NCBI RefSeq assembly: GCF_024758005.1
Contig: NZ_CP103288.1
Coordinates: forward strand, 3,906,001 to 3,970,000
Length of the DNA stretch: 64,000 bases
Source: Pseudarthrobacter sp. NS4
GTDB lineage: Bacteria; Actinomycetota; Actinomycetes; Actinomycetales; Micrococcaceae
Direction of reading: 5' to 3'
Shown: piece after piece, positions 1-12,792 of the stretch
Position numbering within the stretch: position 1 is the stretch's first letter
Layout: every line of letters starts with the position of its first letter
Notes under the pieces: model-generated
Database searches by the model: none
What the model saw: the letters and a program-made list of their open reading frames with translations, nothing else
Told to the model about the DNA's origin: nothing
Translations under genes and position numbers: made by a program

Positions 1-487
1 TGTAGAAGTCGTGCAGGTATTTCTGCTGCCGCCGGCCATCCTGGGCTACCGTGATGGACCCTGGGGGGATGGTGATGTTTGTCAGTTCATTATTTACGCC
101 GATGGTCAGACGGAACTCTTCCCCCGGAGCGACCAGGTCCGTGATGTCCATCTCGAATGGCGTGTAACCCCCAATGTGTTGTCCCACGAAAGAGTCGTTG
201 ACGTAAACACGGCCTTCATGGGTGGCGGCATCCACGCGCAGGAAGATCCGGTCTGAAGTCCATCTGCGGGGGACGCAGACTTTGCGCTGGTACCAGGCCC
301 AACCGACGTGGTCGCGGATGGCGGAGTCAACGAAGAGATCGTTGTAGCTGGCAGGGACTGCGGCTTCAAGTCCGCTGTCAAGGGTGCCGGTCCAGGCCTG
401 GGGCCTTGAGTCGCGTTCGATGTCGAACGCCCAGAGTCCGTCAAGCGAAATGAGTTCACGGGTGGGCGACATTTGCGGTTTAAGCAT
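1..487 (-). CDS. uidA: Beta-glucuronidase, GH2 (N-terminal part, cut by window start)
   Basis: The visible 162 residues are the sugar-binding jelly-roll domain of a GH2 beta-glucuronidase: LDGLWAF, a VPASYNDLF segment, WYQRKVCVP, GGYTPFEMDITD and VNNELTNITIPPG all match the well-known UidA N-terminus in order. The family releases glucuronic acid from beta-glucuronides, normally in the cytoplasm, and no signal peptide is seen. The start ATG lies 4 bp after the beta-galactosidase stop, with GAAGGA as ribosome site, so it is the last visible gene of the coupled operon starting at 5826. The catalytic glutamates lie outside the window. A general GH2 beta-galactosidase is less likely because the N-terminal sequence is so UidA-like. 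Confidence 0.88.
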   Translation of the reverse strand, partial: MLKPQMSPTRELISLDGLWAFDIERDSRPQAWTGTLDSGLEAAVPASYNDLFVDSAIRDHVGWAWYQRKVCVPRRWTSDRIFLRVDAATHEGRVYVNDSFVGQHIGGYTPFEMDITDLVAPGEEFRLTIGVNNELTNITIPPGSITVAQDGRRQQKYLHDFY

Positions 488-491
488 GAGG

Positions 492-4587
<4,096 letters not shown>

Positions 4588-4591
<4 letters not shown>

Positions 4592-5826
4592 GACGCCACC
4601 GTCCCCGTGCTGACCTGCTGGTCCTGCGAGGAAATGGACCCGCTCTTGGCGACGTTCCCAAGCCATGCCAGGCTCGGTTTGGGGTGCCGCTCGAAGGTTG
4701 TCCGGTCCACGGCAATCAGCCCAAATGTTGGTTCCCAGTGGCCCCATTCATAGTTGTCCAGGGCACTCCAGTGCAGGTAGCCCCGGACGTCGACCCCGTC
4801 GTCCATCGCCGCGGACAGGTGCTGCAATGCCGTTTCCGTGTACGCGATGCGCCGCTCGTCATCAGCCGTTGCGATGCCGTTTTCGGTGACGAGGATCTGC
4901 ACTCCACCGGTGACTTCCCAGGTGTGGCGCACGGCAATGCCAAGCGCGTCAGGCCGGTAAGCGTTGCCGACGATCGTGTTGTCAGGATGGGGCGGGTGGG
5001 GCACGATGCCGTCGGCGGTGACGTTCTGGCTGCTGTAGGACTGGACGCCGATGAAATCATCGCCACGGGCGCCTTCAAGGTAGAGGTCTTCGCGGACAAA
5101 CTGCTTGGTGCGCAACATGTCCTCCCCGCCAGGCAAGGCTACCAGTGCCTGGTTCGCCACGGTCCATCCCACCGCGGCGCCGGTCCGCTCCCGCAGCAGG
5201 TCCCGGACGGCGTGATGGGCCTCGACAAGCCGGTACCCGACCTCAGGGTCAGGGTCTGGCAGGACCGGGCGGGCATCGCCGTCCACGGTTGGGCTTTGCC
5301 AATTTTTGTCCTTTTGCTGTTCCGCTGCCCGGCTCATCGTGGTCATCAGCGCGAGCATGTTGGGTTCGTTCATGGTGCAGATCCACTCAACGCCGTCGAG
5401 TATGCCGGCAGCGGTTTCGGCATATGCCGCGAACCGCTCGACCGCCCGCGGGCCCATCCACCCGCCTTCCTCGGCAAACCACCGGGGATTTGTGAAGTGG
5501 TGCAGCGTGATGACGGGCTTCAGGCCCATCCTGAGTGCTGTGTCGATCATGCGGCGGTAGTGGGCCAGTTCGGCGCTGGAAAAGTGGCCGGGAGAAGGCT
5601 CGATGCGCGCCCACTCGATTCCGAATCTGTAAGAGTTGAGGCCGGCATCAGACAGGAGTTGCATGTCTTCGGCGTACCGGTGATAGCTGTCAACAGCATC
5701 ACCACTGCGCTCCATGCCAGCCCGTAGCTGCTCCCGCGCCCAGAAGTCACTGTTGACGTTGTTTCCCTCAATCTGGTGAGGGGCGGTGGAGGCTCCCCAA
5801 AGGAAGCCGTTCGGAAAGTTCGTCAT
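4588..5826 (-). CDS. Beta-glucosidase, GH1
   Basis: A 412-residue TIM-barrel glycosidase starting MTNFPNGFLWGAS, the standard GH1 opening. Acid/base Glu154 is in TMNEPN and nucleophile about Glu315 is in VTENG; the aglycone-side ALDNYEW motif follows. It cleaves beta-glucosides (or related beta-glycosides) in the cytoplasm; there is no signal peptide. It is slightly short for GH1 (usually about 440-480). It is the first gene of the four-gene coupled operon and is divergent from the PKD hydrolase gene. The open frame runs further upstream to 6321 but would overlap the divergent gene, so the start at 5826 is preferred although its ribosome site (GGTG) is weak. Confidence 0.88.
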
Positions 5827-5904
5827 TGTACGCACCGATCTGTCGGAATTGGGGTTCCAGACTTGGAAACCGATTGCCACTTGAAGAATGCTAGCATGAA
5901 TATA

Positions 5905-5923
5905 GAAACGCGTCACTAGTTTC
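5905..5923. promoter_or_regulatory. Inverted repeat in the divergent GH1/PKD-hydrolase promoter region
   Basis: GAAAC-N9-GTTTC, with two further inner pairs, lies between the divergent starts at 5826 and 6016. It is placed like an operator that could control both transcripts. A TetR regulator is encoded at 8338-8916. Regulator assignment is inference. Confidence 0.4.
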
Positions 5924-6015
5924 GAGGCGCCGTCCCAAAGCACTGCAGCGCAAAGGGAAAACCTGGCGGTTCGGCCCCAGCCGCAGGAACCCGACACCAC
6001 GGAGGATTGACCGCA

Positions 6016-8019
6016 ATGGAGCAAACCCAATCTGGCCACTTGTTGGCCCATCCCGGATTTGAAGCCCCGTACGTGGACATCGACGAGGAGCGTGAGCTGC
6101 CAGTACGGCACAGATACGTCCATGGCGGCTTCGAAGGGACTGGCACACGCTTCTCGGTCTACTTCCCGCCAGCACATGACTACGACGGTCGCTTTTTCCA
6201 ACACATCACGCCCGTTCCCGACAGCGAGAACCTGGCCCAGACAGCGGTTGGGCGCGAAGACAAGATCAGTTTTGCTTTCTCCAGCGGCGCCTACTTCGTT
6301 GAGACCAATGGGGGCGGTCAAGACTCTTCACGTCCTGAACAGGACCGCGACCCAAGCATCTCCGCCTATCGCGCCAACGCCGCAGCGGCAGACTACTCCC
6401 GCATCCTGGCCGCCGAAATCTATGGGAGACACCGGCCGTTCGGTTATGCCTACGGCGGGAGCGGCGGAGGCTTCCGCACCATCGGCGGAGCGGAAAACAC
6501 TACCGGAGTATGGGACGGTTTCGTTCCCTACGTCATCGGAAGCCCCATGGCCTTGCCCAACGTCTTCACCGTCCGCATGCATGCCCAACGCGTCCTTCGT
6601 CAGAAATTTGAGGTCATTGATGACGCCTATGATGCGGGCGGAAGCGGTGAGCCGGCGCTGGAGCTGACTCGTGAGGAACAGGACGCCCTTACGGAGGTCA
6701 CCAAGATGGGCTTCCCCCCACGATCGTGGTTCGGCCACCGCACTATGGGTACCCACGCCTTCGGGGCCCTATTTGCCGGGCTACTAACCATGGATCCTGA
6801 ATACTTCACCAAGTTCTGGACGACACCTGGCTATCTGGGCGCCGATCCTGAGGCCTCTGTCCACGGTGACAGATTGCAGTGGCAGGCTGAGGTCGCTGAA
6901 CTTATCCGAGGGGGGACAACCTTGCGGAATCACGGACCACGGGGCGGCGTGGACCAGGCGTTCCGAGGTACGCAAACGACGCATGAGCAGGTCACTGCTG
7001 TTCGCCTGTCCTCGAACGCGCCTATCAACACTCAAAATGCCGAGCTGGTGGTCACTTCCGGGCAGGCAAAAGGCACTCGGATTTTCCTCGACCACGTTGA
7101 AGCTGATCTTGCCACGATCGGCAACCCAGAGGCAGGGTTGTTACTGGATGTTCTCAAGCGAGGCGACACCGTCCAGATCGACAACAGCAATATTCTTGCC
7201 GCACAGACTTACCACCGGCACCAGGTACCGGGCCCGGAGTACACCGTGTGGGACCAGTACCGCAAACCGGACGGCTCCCCAATCTATCCACAGCGTCCAT
7301 TTCTTATCGGACCAGTGCTGGCCAAGGGGGCGTCCGGAACGCTCCAGACGGGGAAGTTCGAAGGCAAAATGATTGTCGTCGCCTGCTTGCTGGACCGTGA
7401 GGCGTTCCCTTGGCAGGCCGACTGGTATGCAAGCAAGGTTCGTGAACATCTGGGCGAGCAGTTCGATGGCCGTTTCCGCCTGTGGTACGTGGACCATGGC
7501 CTCCACGGGGATGGCGGAACTGAGGAAGAACACCCCACCCGCTCCATCCCCTACATTGGTGTCCTGCAGGAGGCTTTGCGGCAGCTCGCCGCGTGGGTTG
7601 AAAAGGATGAAGCCCCCGCAGCAGGTACGTCCTATGAAGTTGTGGACGGACAAGTAAGCGTGCCGCTTACTGCTGCCGAAAGAGGCAGTGTGCAGCCGGT
7701 TGCGGGGCTAACCGCGAATTCGCGCTCTCGCGCTGAAGTTTCTCCAGGGGCACCAGTTCTGCTGAGACTAACAGCAGACACGCCGCCCCGCTCGGGGGAG
7801 ATCGTCGCAGTCGAGTGGGACCTTAACGGCGACGGCATTTACGACACTGTAGAAACAATCCAGCCGGCGACCCGGGTTGACCTCACCCGCACAGTTCGCT
7901 TCGAAGAACCTGGGACCTACTTCATGACTGCCCGCGTCACGTCGCAAGGCGAGGGACATCCCGACACCCTGTGGGCTAGGGTCGAGAACCTCGCACGAGC
8001 CCGCATCATCGTCAGCTGA
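6016..8019 (+). CDS. Alpha/beta-hydrolase-like serine hydrolase with C-terminal PKD-like domain, cytoplasmic
   Basis: A 667-residue protein with a nucleophile-elbow motif GGSGGG (Ser149), a later DREAFPWQADWY segment and YVDHGLHGDGG that could supply the catalytic Asp and His, and a PKD-like beta domain near 560-650 (VEWDLNGDGIYD and EEPGTYFMTARV). No signal peptide is present, unlike its paralogue at 14236-16341. The ATG at 6016 is preferred over an in-frame TTG at 6007 because GGAGG lies 10 nt upstream of it. The family is not one I can name. Esterase or lactonase activity is inferred from the fold motif and from the neighbouring glycosidases and BVMO. Confidence 0.7.
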   Translation: MEQTQSGHLLAHPGFEAPYVDIDEERELPVRHRYVHGGFEGTGTRFSVYFPPAHDYDGRFFQHITPVPDSENLAQTAVGREDKISFAFSSGAYFVETNGGGQDSSRPEQDRDPSISAYRANAAAADYSRILAAEIYGRHRPFGYAYGGSGGGFRTIGGAENTTGVWDGFVPYVIGSPMALPNVFTVRMHAQRVLRQKFEVIDDAYDAGGSGEPALELTREEQDALTEVTKMGFPPRSWFGHRTMGTHAFGALFAGLLTMDPEYFTKFWTTPGYLGADPEASVHGDRLQWQAEVAELIRGGTTLRNHGPRGGVDQAFRGTQTTHEQVTAVRLSSNAPINTQNAELVVTSGQAKGTRIFLDHVEADLATIGNPEAGLLLDVLKRGDTVQIDNSNILAAQTYHRHQVPGPEYTVWDQYRKPDGSPIYPQRPFLIGPVLAKGASGTLQTGKFEGKMIVVACLLDREAFPWQADWYASKVREHLGEQFDGRFRLWYVDHGLHGDGGTEEEHPTRSIPYIGVLQEALRQLAAWVEKDEAPAAGTSYEVVDGQVSVPLTAAERGSVQPVAGLTANSRSRAEVSPGAPVLLRLTADTPPRSGEIVAVEWDLNGDGIYDTVETIQPATRVDLTRTVRFEEPGTYFMTARVTSQGEGHPDTLWARVENLARARIIVS

Positions 8020-8337
8020 CCCAGCGCTTATTCTGCGGGGCCGTGCGGTTCCGGCTTCCTGCGTAGGCCGGGACTGCCTCCACTCAGTACTGACTACTAA
8101 CGTCCCGCTCGGACCTTGGCTCGAGAGTGCCGTTGGAGGGCCCTCGTACGGGGTTGTCTCGCGCAGACCAGTGCCGGTGAGGAATCCCTTACCCCGATCC
8201 GAAACCCCGAGCTCCAGTCCCGTCAGCCTCATGCCGTAGAGGCTTGGCACCGGGGAGTCTCCTAACGGGTGCCCCGCGAGGAGGCATTAAGGTCTGGCGA
8301 ACCAGGAAGCCTGGAAGCAGGCAAGCGGCTAGTTTTG
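8020..8337. other. Intergenic region with no intact gene
   Basis: This stretch of 318 bp holds no convincing intact gene. The only coding-like trace is the short aldo/keto-reductase-like stretch described separately. Confidence 0.6.
8136..8235 (-). pseudogene. Possible aldo/keto reductase remnant
   Basis: A short minus-strand stretch reads SDRGKGFLTGTGL followed by ETTPYEG. This resembles the SPLGKGFLTGTI segment of aldo/keto reductases. Nothing recognisable flanks it, so if real it is a small fragment of a decayed gene. It could be chance. Confidence 0.3.
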
Positions 8338-8916
8338 CTACCTTTTTGCGGCAGCTTCAAGGCGTTCGAAAATGTTGTCGACGATGGCACGGAAATCGGC
8401 CTCTTCCCGCGGGGCCCAGTCCTCCCAGGCAACATCGACTGCAGCCAGGCCAGCGGCGGCGAGGACGCGGGCTGAAACGGTGTCACCCAGGTGCTCATCG
8501 AGCGCGGCAACCAACGCTTCAGTATTGGCGGCGCGTCGCTCCAGCAGACGCCGCTTCAAAGCCGGTTCACTGGCAATCAGCCGAAGCCGGGCGCGCAGGC
8601 GCTCTGGCTCGCTTGTTGCGGTGAGGACAACTGGTTCGATTGCAGCCCGGACCAGGTGCCAACCACTGAGACGCCTGCCTTCGGGCAGGTCCCGGAGAGC
8701 TGCAAGATAATCGATCTTTGCGCTCTCAACCGATGCGATCACCACATCTTCTTTGCTGCCGAAGTAGCGAAAGAATGTGGCCCGGGAAATTCCGGCTTCT
8801 CGGGCAGCGTCGTCAACCGTCACGGCCGCGTACCCGCGCTTGAGGAACACCTCAAGAACTGCCTTCGCCAGTTCCGCCCGAACCGCCTCGCGGGTTCTGT
8901 CCCGAATGCTTACCAT
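8338..8916 (-). CDS. TetR family transcriptional regulator
   Basis: A 192-residue regulator with an N-terminal TetR helix-turn-helix (about 5-55): AVTVDDAAREAGISRATFFRYFGSKEDV (split here as VTVDDAAREAGIS and RATFFRYFGSKED). The rest is a helical ligand-binding domain with no recognised ligand. The start MVSIRDRT at 8916 fits the family better than an upstream in-frame ATG at 8952. An inverted repeat GTATC-N6-GATAC lies just upstream (8946-8961), a plausible autoregulatory operator. Neighbours suggest control of the PKD hydrolase/glycosidase genes or of the decayed SDR locus, but this is inference. Confidence 0.85.
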   Translation of the reverse strand: MVSIRDRTREAVRAELAKAVLEVFLKRGYAAVTVDDAAREAGISRATFFRYFGSKEDVVIASVESAKIDYLAALRDLPEGRRLSGWHLVRAAIEPVVLTATSEPERLRARLRLIASEPALKRRLLERRAANTEALVAALDEHLGDTVSARVLAAAGLAAVDVAWEDWAPREEADFRAIVDNIFERLEAAAKR

Positions 8917-8945
8917 CACGGTCCTAGTATAGAATGTGAGACGCA

Positions 8946-8961
8946 GTATCAATATAGATAC
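8946..8961. promoter_or_regulatory. Inverted repeat upstream of TetR gene
   Basis: GTATC-AATATA-GATAC, a 5-bp-arm inverted repeat with an AT-rich centre, lies about 30 bp upstream of the TetR start. It is placed like a TetR-family operator overlapping the promoter. Confidence 0.4.
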
Positions 8962-9097
8962 CCCATCTCATGCCTCAGTTCCGTCTAGGGAGATTTACGA
9001 GTGCAGTCGCAGCCACTCTTGAAACGCCGCCCGTCCGTAAGCCCGTCCGACCGAAATCTGGTCATTGCTTCCCTCCGGGGCCAGGCCGCAGGACCGC

Positions 9098-9389
9098 CTA
9101 TACCGCGTCCGAACACGCCGTCGCCGGCATTACCAAAAACTCCGCATTCGTCTACGGACCGTCCGGTATCCGCACCAACGCTGTCACCCCCGGCCTCACC
9201 GCAACCGGAATCGAGGGCACCATGTCCTCACCGTTTGCCCGCGAACGCCTTAGCCCCTTCATGACCCTTATCCCGCCCGTCGTGGACGCCGACCAGATGG
9301 CCGCCTCAATCACCTGACTTCTCAGCGACGACGCCGCGAACATCAACGGAATCGTCCTTACCTCCGACGGCGGTTGGTCAGTGCAGTAA
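9098..9389 (+). pseudogene. SDR family oxidoreductase, truncated and stop-interrupted
   Basis: The frame encodes the C-terminal half of a short-chain dehydrogenase: AYTASEHAVAGITKNSAFVYG holds the catalytic Tyr context (here YTASEH, with Glu in place of the catalytic Lys), then RTNAVTPGLTATGI, then AASIT, an in-frame TGA at 9315-9317, and LLSDDAANINGIVLTSDGGW before a TAA. The intact SDR at 29955-30734 aligns along the whole stretch, with Phe at the TGA position. The Rossmann half and NAD-binding glycines are missing. It is clearly inactive, a relic just upstream of the BVMO gene. Confidence 0.85.
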
Positions 9390-9412
9390 CCGCCGAAAAT
9401 TCCACCACCCCT

Positions 9413-9484
9413 GACATCCACGACATCCACGACATCCACGACATCCACGACATCCACGACATCCACGACATCCACGACATCCAC
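9413..9484. repeat. Eight perfect tandem copies of a 9-bp unit (GACATCCAC)
   Basis: Eight uninterrupted copies of GACATCCAC, plus a partial GACA, fill the gap between the SDR relic and the BVMO ribosome site (AGGAG at 9488-9492). The unit is a multiple of three, but it lies outside any intact gene. Copy number is likely to vary by slippage. Confidence 0.95.
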
Positions 9485-9501
9485 GACAGGAGAACACCAC
9501 T

Positions 9502-11358
9502 ATGGCCGCCAACCGCCAAACGAGTTCAGCCCGGGATTCCGCAGAGGACCTGAACGTCGAAGCCCTTCGCGCGAAGTACCGCCACGAGCGTGACCGCCGC
9601 ATCCACCCTGACGGAGCAAGGCAGTACCGACGGGCAGCCGGCGAGTTCGGCTACTACGCCAAGGACCCCTACACACCGCGGACTGAACGCGAACCCAAGA
9701 CAGACAGGGGCGAAGTCCTGGTCATCGGTGCCGGGTTTGGTGGTCTGCTCACCGCGTCACGCCTCCGCGAGCAGGGCGTGGACTCCGTGCGGTTGATGGA
9801 CGAGGCGGGCGACGTGGGAGGTACCTGGTACTGGAACCGTTACCCCGGAATCCACTGCGACATCGAGTCATACGTCTACCTCCCGCTGCTCGAAGAGGTC
9901 GGATACATCCCGAAGTGGCGCTATGCGCCCGGGGAGGAGATCCGCCAGCACGCGATCGCCATCGCCGAGAAGTTCGACCTCTACCAGGACAGCCTTTTCC
10001 AGACTCGTGCCACCCGGTTGGAATGGCATCAAGAGGCAGAAGAGTGGATTGTTGAGACCGACCGCGGTGACCACTTCCGTGCACGGTTCGTTGTCACCTC
10101 CTCGGGGACCCTGACGCAGCCGAAGCTGCCGGGTATCCCCGGTATTGAGTCCTTCCGCGGGCACACTTTCCACACCAGCCGCTGGGATTACACCTACACG
10201 GGAGGCACACCTGACGGTTGCCTGACGGGCTTGGCAGACAAGCGCGTAGCGGTGGTTGGCACCGGGGCAACGGGCCTTCAGGTTATCCCGCATGTCGGGG
10301 CGGACGCGCAGGAATTGATCGTCTTCCAACGCACCCCCTCCACTGTGGATGTGAGGGACAACCGCCCCACCGACCCTGAATGGGCGGCATCCCTGAAACC
10401 AGGATGGCAGCGTGAGCGGATGGAGAATTTCCTCGCCGTCCTTGCCGGTGAGCCGGTCACAGAAAGCCTGGTCAAGGACGGCTGGACCGCCACCGCCAAC
10501 CTGCAGCGAAAGATCCTTTCCGGCTCTGTGGACACCACCCTCCCGGCCGAGGAGCGGGAACGACGCGACGAAATTGATGACTTCCTCACGATGAACCGCC
10601 TTCGCGCCCGGGTGGAAAGCGTCGTCGAGGACCCCGCAACAGCCGAAGCCCTCAAACCTTGGTACCGGTACATGTGTAAGCGCCCCGGTTTCAGCGACAC
10701 ATACCTGCAGACCTTTAATCGGCCTAACGTCACGCTTGTCGACACTGCCGACACTGGCGGCATCACCCGCATGACCGAGAACACAGTCGTCGTCGGCGAC
10801 ACCGAATACGAAGTCGACTGCGTCATCTTCGCCACGGGCTTCGAGGTCGGCATATCGGGAGTCATGTCGGGGACCCTGCCCGTGATCGGCCGTGACGGGA
10901 GAACCTTGCTCGAAGCCTGGGCAAAGGGTCCACGCACGCTTCATGGCTTTTCATCGCATGGCTTCCCGAACCTGTTCCACCTCAGCGGCATCCAAAACGC
11001 CAACTCGGTTAACTTCGCCCACATACTCCTCGAACAGGCCGAACACATCGCAGCAGTCATCGGGCGGGGACGTGCCGTCGGGGCACGCTTCATCGAGCCC
11101 ACCGCGGCAGCCGAGGAAGCGTGGGTGCGAACGGTTCAAGAAACCGCGATCGATAACAGGGCCTTCCAGGCCGAATGCACCCCCGGGTATTACAACGGAG
11201 AAGGCACCCGCTCCATCGCCGGCGCCTCATATAGTCCAGGACCAGTAGCGTTTCACCGACTCCTGCGCGAATGGCGCGAAGGTGACATGGCAGAGATCCT
11301 GTCCTTGGGGCAGGACGACTGCGTGCGGGTGAGCGAGACCGCAGGTGCCTCCCGGTGA
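9502..11358 (+). CDS. Baeyer-Villiger flavin monooxygenase
   Basis: A 618-residue class B flavoprotein monooxygenase. It has an N-terminal FAD Rossmann motif GAGFGG (76-81), the GGTWYWNRYPG segment, the BVMO fingerprint FRGHTFHTSRWD (218-229) and a second NADPH-binding motif GTGATG (253-258). BVMOs convert ketones to esters or lactones using FAD, NADPH and O2; the protein lacks a signal and is cytoplasmic. The ATG has AGGAG 9 nt upstream. Its stop overlaps the GTG start of the SMP-30-like lipoprotein, so the two are coupled. The N-terminal extension of about 70 residues is typical of steroid/cyclic-ketone BVMOs. A terpenoid or steroid aglycone substrate is inferred from the flanking glycosidases. 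Confidence 0.92.
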   Translation: MAANRQTSSARDSAEDLNVEALRAKYRHERDRRIHPDGARQYRRAAGEFGYYAKDPYTPRTEREPKTDRGEVLVIGAGFGGLLTASRLREQGVDSVRLMDEAGDVGGTWYWNRYPGIHCDIESYVYLPLLEEVGYIPKWRYAPGEEIRQHAIAIAEKFDLYQDSLFQTRATRLEWHQEAEEWIVETDRGDHFRARFVVTSSGTLTQPKLPGIPGIESFRGHTFHTSRWDYTYTGGTPDGCLTGLADKRVAVVGTGATGLQVIPHVGADAQELIVFQRTPSTVDVRDNRPTDPEWAASLKPGWQRERMENFLAVLAGEPVTESLVKDGWTATANLQRKILSGSVDTTLPAEERERRDEIDDFLTMNRLRARVESVVEDPATAEALKPWYRYMCKRPGFSDTYLQTFNRPNVTLVDTADTGGITRMTENTVVVGDTEYEVDCVIFATGFEVGISGVMSGTLPVIGRDGRTLLEAWAKGPRTLHGFSSHGFPNLFHLSGIQNANSVNFAHILLEQAEHIAAVIGRGRAVGARFIEPTAAAEEAWVRTVQETAIDNRAFQAECTPGYYNGEGTRSIAGASYSPGPVAFHRLLREWREGDMAEILSLGQDDCVRVSETAGASR

Positions 11359-12392
11359 GCCGCTTCCTACCCAAGGCGCGGACCCTGGCGCCCGCGGCCG
11401 CCCTCCTCCTGACAATGACCCTCGCCGCCTGCAGCGCCCCGCCCCCATCAATGGAGGCGGCGTCAAACAAAGAGGACACCTCCGTTCAACAAGCAAAACG
11501 CGTCATGCAGGTGACATCCGTCCACAAGGTGACCGGAATGACGCTGCTTGAGGGACCAACTTTCGGCCCCGACGGCAACCTCTACCTCGTTGACGTGACA
11601 GCGCCGCCCGGTGCGCCCAAGGTACTGAGAGTAGACACAACAGCGAAAACGGTAAGCACCGCCTACACGGACGACCGAAGCGCGCTCACATCCGCCCAGT
11701 TCAATCCCCGGAACGGGCGCCTGTACGTCACTGACTTCCTAAGCGGAGCAGTCCGAAGCATGACCGCGGACGGCGAGGACGTTCAAGAAATTTTCGTGGG
11801 ACCTGTCGCAGGAATTCCAATGCAGCCCGACGACATCTCCTTCGATGCAGAGGGCAACCTCTACATCACCGACGCAACTGGTGCCCGTTCGCCGTACTGG
11901 GAAGCGAAGGGACGCCTTGTACGCATCGACGGCACTACGGCCGAGCCCGCAGTCCTGGCGGATAACCTCGAATCGCCGAACGGCATCAGCTTCTCTCCAG
12001 ATGAAGCCTCCCTCTGGGTGAGCCTGAACACCGGCAACCGCATCGACCACCTCACCCTTACGGAAGGGGGCACAGCAGTCGCCACAGCCCACCCTGCCAT
12101 CTATGCCTCCGCGGGAGCCTCCCAGGTGGACTCAATCGCTGTGGATGCAGAAGGCAACCTCTACGTGGGGCTGCACAACCGGCCGGCAGTACTCGTCTAC
12201 GACGTCAACGGTCAGCTCTTGAAGACAATCTCCATGCCTGCGGAAGACACAGCTGGCCTCAGCTCAGCGACGAACATCGCCATCAAACCCGGTACAACCG
12301 AGGCCTACGTCACGGTCAGTGGCAGCGACGGCGGTTTCCTTTACTCCTTCAAAGCGCTTGCGAAAGGGACCCGCCAGTCGAACGGAGGTTGA
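11355..12392 (+). CDS. SMP-30/gluconolactonase-like beta-propeller lipoprotein
   Basis: A 345-residue protein with a lipoprotein signal peptide (lipobox LAAC around residue 26) and a repeating six-bladed propeller pattern: EGPTFGPDGNLYLVDV, DDISFDAEGNLYITDAT, ESPNGISFSPDEASLWVS and DSIAVDAEGNLYVGLHN. SMP-30-type proteins are metal-dependent lactonases; here the Glu, Asn and Asp ligand positions look plausible (EGP, SPNGI, VDSI). The GTG start overlaps the BVMO TGA. Membrane anchoring outside the cell contrasts with the cytoplasmic BVMO, so it may act on an exported or external lactone, or only bind ligand. Lactonase activity is inference. Confidence 0.75.
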   Translation: MSRFLPKARTLAPAAALLLTMTLAACSAPPPSMEAASNKEDTSVQQAKRVMQVTSVHKVTGMTLLEGPTFGPDGNLYLVDVTAPPGAPKVLRVDTTAKTVSTAYTDDRSALTSAQFNPRNGRLYVTDFLSGAVRSMTADGEDVQEIFVGPVAGIPMQPDDISFDAEGNLYITDATGARSPYWEAKGRLVRIDGTTAEPAVLADNLESPNGISFSPDEASLWVSLNTGNRIDHLTLTEGGTAVATAHPAIYASAGASQVDSIAVDAEGNLYVGLHNRPAVLVYDVNGQLLKTISMPAEDTAGLSSATNIAIKPGTTEAYVTVSGSDGGFLYSFKALAKGTRQSNGG

Positions 12393-12792
12393 CCAAACAG
12401 AGCGCGCACACAAAGAGAAGGTATATGTAGCGGTGCTGCTCGACGGAAACCTGGAGGGGCTGGACTAAGAGGAAGACGCACATCAAGCAGCAGCTGCCCG
12501 GTTCTGACGCGCGACGTTCCGAAATGAATGCGGAGGCGCGGCTGGAACCACGCCCCTTGAAGTAGCCAATCGCTTCTTGGCTAACTAAAACCGTCCTAAG
12601 TGAGTGCCCGCTGCGGATTGTGCAGTGCAACCCACGGCGGGCTCCTCATTTTGGGCCTCATGTGGCTCAGCCCAACATGAGATTGAGGTACACCCCAAAC
12701 TGACAGCGGGAATTGATTCTCCGCCCCGCTGGCGATCTACCTACAAGAAGGGGGAGACTGCTGACTGTTTCTCCCCAAGTCCGCACAAGAAC
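12393..12792. other. Intergenic region without recognisable gene
   Basis: About 400 bp between the lipoprotein gene and the decayed SDR gene. Short frames on both strands show no family motifs or good ribosome sites. GC content is lower than in neighbouring genes. I see no clear terminator, RNA or repeat. Confidence 0.6.

Noticed and set aside
9413..9484. CRISPR array
   Set aside because: The 9-bp repeats are contiguous with no spacers and no cas genes are nearby.
9868..10944. 358-codon minus-strand frame
   Set aside because: Antisense to the BVMO; no recognisable protein features.
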